Part shown: positions 60,413 through 64,000 of the stretch, piece by piece
Layout: each line of letters begins with the position of its first letter
Numbering within the stretch: position 1 is the first letter of the stretch
Origin: Rossellomorea aquimaris
Lineage (GTDB): Bacteria; Bacillota; Bacilli; Bacillales; Bacillaceae_B
DNA: 64,000 bases
NCBI RefSeq assembly: GCF_001877785.1
Contig: NZ_MINN01000128.1
Location: 186,001 to 250,000 of the forward strand
Reading direction: 5' to 3'
The notes under the pieces: model-generated
The model's input: only the letters and a program-made list of their open reading frames with translations
Told to the model about the DNA's origin: nothing
Databases searched by the model: none
Position numbers and translations under genes: made by a program

Positions 60413-61609
60413 ATGAGCAGCCCTGATAACTGCATTATTAAAAATCTGCGAATATATGCCGAAAATGGCATCATGAAAAATGGATTTATTAAAATAGAAG
60501 GTGAAACAATCACTGAAATCGGAGAGATGGATCGTTTACAAAATAACGGGGAGTACAGAGAGATCTCAATCCCTGGTAATGTTTCAGTAATCCCGGGTAT
60601 GATCGATGTCCATATCCACGGCGTCAAAGGTGCGGACACGATGGATGCCAGCATAGAAGCGCTTGAAACGATGACGAGGGCACTTCCGCAGGAAGGGACG
60701 ACAAGTTTTCTTGCAACGACAATGACAGAGTCGAAAGAGAAGATCGAAAAAGCGTTGATCAAGACGGGAGAGTATATCGAAGCAGGACAGGAGAGGGGAA
60801 AGGCGGAAATTCTCGGCATCCATCTGGAGGGACCGTTCATTAACAGCGGGAAAGCAGGTGCCCAGCCGCTGCATCATATTGCAAAGCCGTCTGTCGAGAT
60901 GTTTGACAGCTGGCAGCAGGCTTCCCGAAATCACATTAAGCTGGTGACGATTGCCCCCGAAATGGATGAAGAACATACAGTGATCCGGCATTTAAAGAAA
61001 AATGGGGTCGTCGCTTCAGCAGGCCATTCCGCTGCGGGATATGATGAAATGGGCCGGGCCATCGAAAGTGGAGTCAGTCATGTCACGCATCTTTTCAATC
61101 AAATGACCGGCTTGCATCACCGTGAACCGGGAATAGTAGGTGCAGCCTTCAACCGCAGGGAATTGATGGTGGAACTGATTGCGGACGGCATCCACGTCAG
61201 ACCCGAAGCCGTGGAAATCGCCTTTCAGCAAATCACTGAAGAACGGATGATACTTATCACAGACTCCATGCGCGCCAAATGCCTGAAGAACGGAAGATAC
61301 GATCTTGGCGGACAGATGGTGACCGTGAAGGACGGCATGGCACTTTTAGATGAAGATACGCTGGCGGGGAGTGTACTGGAAATGAAGTCTGCCTTTCAAA
61401 ATATCCAGAAGTTCACTGGATGTTCAATGGAGGAAGCCATCAGGATCACCTCCGAGAATCCCGCCAGACAGCTGGGTGTGTTCGACAGGAAAGGAAGCAT
61501 CGCTGCCGGCAAGGATGCCGACCTCGTGATACTGGATGAGCACATGGACGTTTTAATGACGATCTGTAAAGGGAAAACAGCCTATATGAGGGGAGGCGGT
61601 ACCAAGTGA
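60413..61609 (+). CDS. nagA: N-acetylglucosamine-6-phosphate deacetylase NagA
   Basis: This 398-residue amidohydrolase has metal ligands in DVHIHGVKGADTMD near residue 64, GIHLEGPFIN near 135, GHSAAGYDEM near 203, and THLFNQMTGLHHREPG near 224, and the catalytic aspartate in ITDSM near 284. It deacetylates GlcNAc-6-P, which also comes from MurQ. ATG 60413 follows AAGGGGAA. It overlaps nagB by 4 bp. Confidence 0.94.
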   Translation: MSSPDNCIIKNLRIYAENGIMKNGFIKIEGETITEIGEMDRLQNNGEYREISIPGNVSVIPGMIDVHIHGVKGADTMDASIEALETMTRALPQEGTTSFLATTMTESKEKIEKALIKTGEYIEAGQERGKAEILGIHLEGPFINSGKAGAQPLHHIAKPSVEMFDSWQQASRNHIKLVTIAPEMDEEHTVIRHLKKNGVVASAGHSAAGYDEMGRAIESGVSHVTHLFNQMTGLHHREPGIVGAAFNRRELMVELIADGIHVRPEAVEIAFQQITEERMILITDSMRAKCLKNGRYDLGGQMVTVKDGMALLDEDTLAGSVLEMKSAFQNIQKFTGCSMEEAIRITSENPARQLGVFDRKGSIAAGKDADLVILDEHMDVLMTICKGKTAYMRGGGTK

Positions 61610-62325
61610 AAATCATTGAAGTATCCGACTATAAGCAGATGAGTGAAAGAGCGGCTCAGCACGTGATCAAAAAAGTCAGGAGTTCCGGCTGTTTGACGCT
61701 TGGACTTGCCACAGGTGGAACACCAAAAGGGCTGTATGGTGAACTTATCGAGGATCATTTTACAAACGGGACCTCCTATAAATGCGTCAATACGTTCAAT
61801 CTAGACGAATATATCGGACTGACAAAGGAAGATCCGAACAGCTATTATCAATATATGTGTTCGAATCTCTTTTCTCATATTGATATCCCGCTCTCTCAAA
61901 CGCATATTCCATCCGGGATGGCAGATGATGCTGCGGAGGAATGCCGCCGTTATGAAAACATGATCGAAGAAGCCGGCGGCATTGACCTTCAGATCCTCGG
62001 CATTGGGGAGAACGGGCATATCGGTTTCAATGAACCCGGGACTTCCTTTCAATCAGGTACACACATCGTGAATCTGACTGAGTCAACTAGGGAAGCAAAT
62101 GCCCGCTATTTTGATTCGCTTGTGGAAGTGCCCCGGCAGGCCATCACGATGGGCATCTCAAGCATCATGAAAAGCAAAGAAATCCTTCTGCTCGTATCAG
62201 GAGAATCAAAACGGGAAGCCATGCAGAAGCTCATCGAAAATGACGTAACCGAAAACTTCCCCGCTTCAATCCTGAAAAAACATCCAAAAGTCACCATCAT
62301 CGCCGATTCGGATGCCCTTGCTTGA
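61606..62325 (+). CDS. nagB: Glucosamine-6-phosphate deaminase NagB
   Basis: This 239-residue enzyme has GLATGGTPKGLYGEL near residue 35, NLDEYIGL near 65 with the catalytic aspartate, and GIGENGHIGFNEPG near 129. It turns GlcN-6-P into fructose-6-P and ammonia, ending both the GlcNAc and MurNAc routes. GTG 61606 follows GGGAGG and overlaps nagA. Confidence 0.94.
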   Translation: MKIIEVSDYKQMSERAAQHVIKKVRSSGCLTLGLATGGTPKGLYGELIEDHFTNGTSYKCVNTFNLDEYIGLTKEDPNSYYQYMCSNLFSHIDIPLSQTHIPSGMADDAAEECRRYENMIEEAGGIDLQILGIGENGHIGFNEPGTSFQSGTHIVNLTESTREANARYFDSLVEVPRQAITMGISSIMKSKEILLLVSGESKREAMQKLIENDVTENFPASILKKHPKVTIIADSDALA

Positions 62326-62329
62326 TCTG

Positions 62330-62362
62330 AAAACCTTCACTCTATGCAGTGAGGGTTTTTTG
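62330..62362 (+). terminator. Terminator of nagAB
   Basis: AAAACCTTCACT pairs with AGTGAGGGTTTT around CTATGC, followed by Ts. Confidence 0.9.
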
Positions 62363-62469
62363 TATCCGTAGATAATCACACCTGAATGGTTTACTATTAT
62401 AGATAAAGCCATATTAAATTCCTTCATATTGACCATACTGATGAATGAAGGAAATAGAGGTGAAACATA

Positions 62470-63519
62470 TTGTTTAAAGAGATTTCAATAAACGAATTGC
62501 TTTCTGATCATTCCAATGACTATGTATTGGTCGATGTCCGTTCACCTTCTGAGTATGAAGAAATGACGATCCCAGGCAGCTTTAATATCCCCGTCTTTGA
62601 TGACAAGGAAAGAGCGGAAGTTGGGACGCTTTATAAGCAAGTGAGCAAAGAGGCGGCAACAGACAGAGGACTTGAACTTTTCTCCGCAAAGCTTCCTGAT
62701 TTCATAAAAAAATTCAAAGAACTCCCCGGGAAGAAAGTGGTCTACTGCTGGCGGGGAGGCATGAGAAGCAAATCCGCTGCCACATTCCTTGATTTGATGG
62801 GGATTGAGACGTACAGGATAAAAGGAGGGATACGTACATACCGTCATTGGGTTTTGGATCAGCTGGAGTCGATTGAATTGACACAGGAAGCGTTTGTCCT
62901 GAACGGAGGAACCGGCACAGGGAAAACAGAGATCCTTCACAGACTGGCACAAGAGGGATTTCCGGTACTCGACCTGGAGAGGCTGGCGAATCACCGAGGC
63001 TCTGTTTTCGGCGGGCTTGGACTGACTCCCCACAATCAGAAAACATTTGATTCTCTTTTAGTGAATGAAGTGAAGCGGCTAGAACATCACCCGCTCGTCC
63101 TTTTTGAAGCGGAAAGCAAACGGGTTGGGAAAGTACTCCTTCCTTCTTTTATATTGAATAAAAAAGAACAAGCCACACATATCTTCATTGAACTGCCGAT
63201 TGAGGAAAGAGTCGGGCATATCATGAAGGAATACAGACTTCATGAACATCACGAAGAATTTGTAAAGTCTTTCAGTCAGATCAAACGCCGGATCCACAGC
63301 CCGACCGCCAATCAGATTGAAGAAGAATTGAAAACACGAAACTATGAAACGGTATTGGAATTGCTGCTGACCTACTATTATGATCCCAGATACAAGCACT
63401 CTGCAGAAAAGTACAGTGATGAGCAGAAAATCATCCTGAAGGTGGATACAATTGATGAAGCGGTTAAAGCAGTCAAGGGCATAGTGGCTGGGAAAAAAGG
63501 ACTGGTGGGAAGCAACTGA
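62470..63519 (+). CDS. mnmH: tRNA 2-selenouridine synthase MnmH (SelU/YbbB)
   Basis: This protein has 349 residues. An N-terminal rhodanese domain (to ~130) has the catalytic cysteine in VYCWRGGMRSKS near residue 92. A P-loop domain follows with NGGTGTGKTEIL near 145. It converts 2-thiouridine at the tRNA wobble position to selenouridine through a geranylated intermediate. No selD is nearby. TTG 62470 is preceded by AGAGGTGAA. Confidence 0.92.
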   Translation: MFKEISINELLSDHSNDYVLVDVRSPSEYEEMTIPGSFNIPVFDDKERAEVGTLYKQVSKEAATDRGLELFSAKLPDFIKKFKELPGKKVVYCWRGGMRSKSAATFLDLMGIETYRIKGGIRTYRHWVLDQLESIELTQEAFVLNGGTGTGKTEILHRLAQEGFPVLDLERLANHRGSVFGGLGLTPHNQKTFDSLLVNEVKRLEHHPLVLFEAESKRVGKVLLPSFILNKKEQATHIFIELPIEERVGHIMKEYRLHEHHEEFVKSFSQIKRRIHSPTANQIEEELKTRNYETVLELLLTYYYDPRYKHSAEKYSDEQKIILKVDTIDEAVKAVKGIVAGKKGLVGSN

Positions 63520-63588
63520 TTGCAACGTGTTGTCGAAAAGCAGTCAATATTTCCCGGAAAATGTCACAGTCAAATCAATTTCAGAAAA

Positions 63589-63620
63589 CTAACCTCGAAT
63601 TAACCGGGGTTATTTTTTTT
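63589..63620 (+). terminator. Terminator of mnmH
   Basis: AACCTCG pairs imperfectly with CCGGGGTT, followed by ATTTTTTTT. Confidence 0.75.
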
Positions 63621-64000
63621 GCCAGGTTTGCTCAAGAGCTAAACCGGTTATATAAAGTTGAGTGAACCAAACTATGACCACTACAAAAATACGTAAAACC
63701 AACCCGTATAATCTCACCCTCAAAAAAATTTTTTTCAATGAAAAATCCACATAAAAATTCAAAAACATTTATAACTATGTATTCTTATGCGCCAAGATTT
63801 TGTAAACGATTTCTTTATTGAAATAACAAGGTTTTAAAGTTTTTGAAAATTTAGTAAAATAGACAATTCTCCTTGTGATTTCCGCCTTAATATTCTTTAA
63901 CTTAAGTGTTTAAAAGGCTTCGAATCATTGACTAAATTTTTCGTTTTTTCTAAATTTCATGATATACTAACAAAAATTAAGAAAATTCGATTAAAAGATA
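63621..64000 (+). other. AT-rich gene-free leader at the right edge
   Basis: No supported ORF. TATACT at 63963-63968 could be a -10 element, but the hexamer 17 bp upstream (TTCGTT) is a poor -35. It is probably the upstream region of a gene beyond the window. Confidence 0.4.

Overview
The window looks like chromosomal DNA of a Bacillaceae member (Bacillus/Rossellomorea-like; genus uncertain). The grounds are AGGAGG-type ribosome sites, GTG/TTG starts, a 238-residue Fnr with the Bacillus-type C-terminal cysteine cluster, and sporulation-era genes such as a squalene-hopene-type cyclase. A SAM-I riboswitch and LutR, BirA, NagR and CcpA-like operators of Bacillus type point the same way. I saw no phage, insertion sequence, CRISPR array, tRNA or rRNA.

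0-14.4 kb is an anaerobic respiration and molybdenum-cofactor block. It opens with the 3' end of a molybdopterin oxidoreductase, a four-cluster ferredoxin subunit, a Tat-type Rieske protein and a small membrane protein. Then come moeB-moeA-moaE-moaD, a hemerythrin protein, moaB-modA-modB, moaC, mobB, a NarK nitrate transporter fused to a PAS domain, a stand-alone cyclic-nucleotide-binding-fold protein, fnr, mobA and moaA. Seven FNR-type boxes (TGTGA-N6-TCACA) lie in this block. Each is centred 41.5 bp before the start point implied by a -10-like hexamer, so one oxygen-sensing switch appears to drive the whole set.

14.4-32.7 kb is mixed: a six-repeat PLL/DUF346-type lectin-like protein, a hopene/sesquarterpene cyclase and a 1026-residue GNAT fusion. 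It also holds a SAM-riboswitch-controlled sodium:solute symporter, an AgcS amino-acid symporter, a succinate-semialdehyde dehydrogenase-like enzyme and small regulators.

32.7-38.7 kb is a complete L-lactate module (lutR, lutP, lutABC) with matching palindromic operators before lutP and lutA. 39-50 kb carries a DMT transporter, a sigma factor paired with a second-type ClpP, an exonuclease-BRCT protein, a C45 peptidase, an XRE-PAS regulator with a membrane histidine kinase, a nitroreductase and a methyltransferase. 50-52.7 kb holds bioY and bioDA around a BirA box; 52.8-55.6 kb holds glcDF.

55.6-62.3 kb is an amino-sugar and cell-wall-recycling locus (murQ, mupG, murP, nagR, nagA, nagB). Three promoters there each embed TAGACA, the -35 element, inside the NagR operator. 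mnmH and an AT-rich leader end the window.

Dispersed repeats are conspicuous. There are five copies of a large imperfect palindrome, two of them carrying a second palindrome nested inside. Three copies lie a fixed ~40 bp from a CCCGAACTA hairpin. Two clusters of 25-bp AATAAG...CTTATT palindromes occur, and a phased 25-bp array lies between bioA and glcF.
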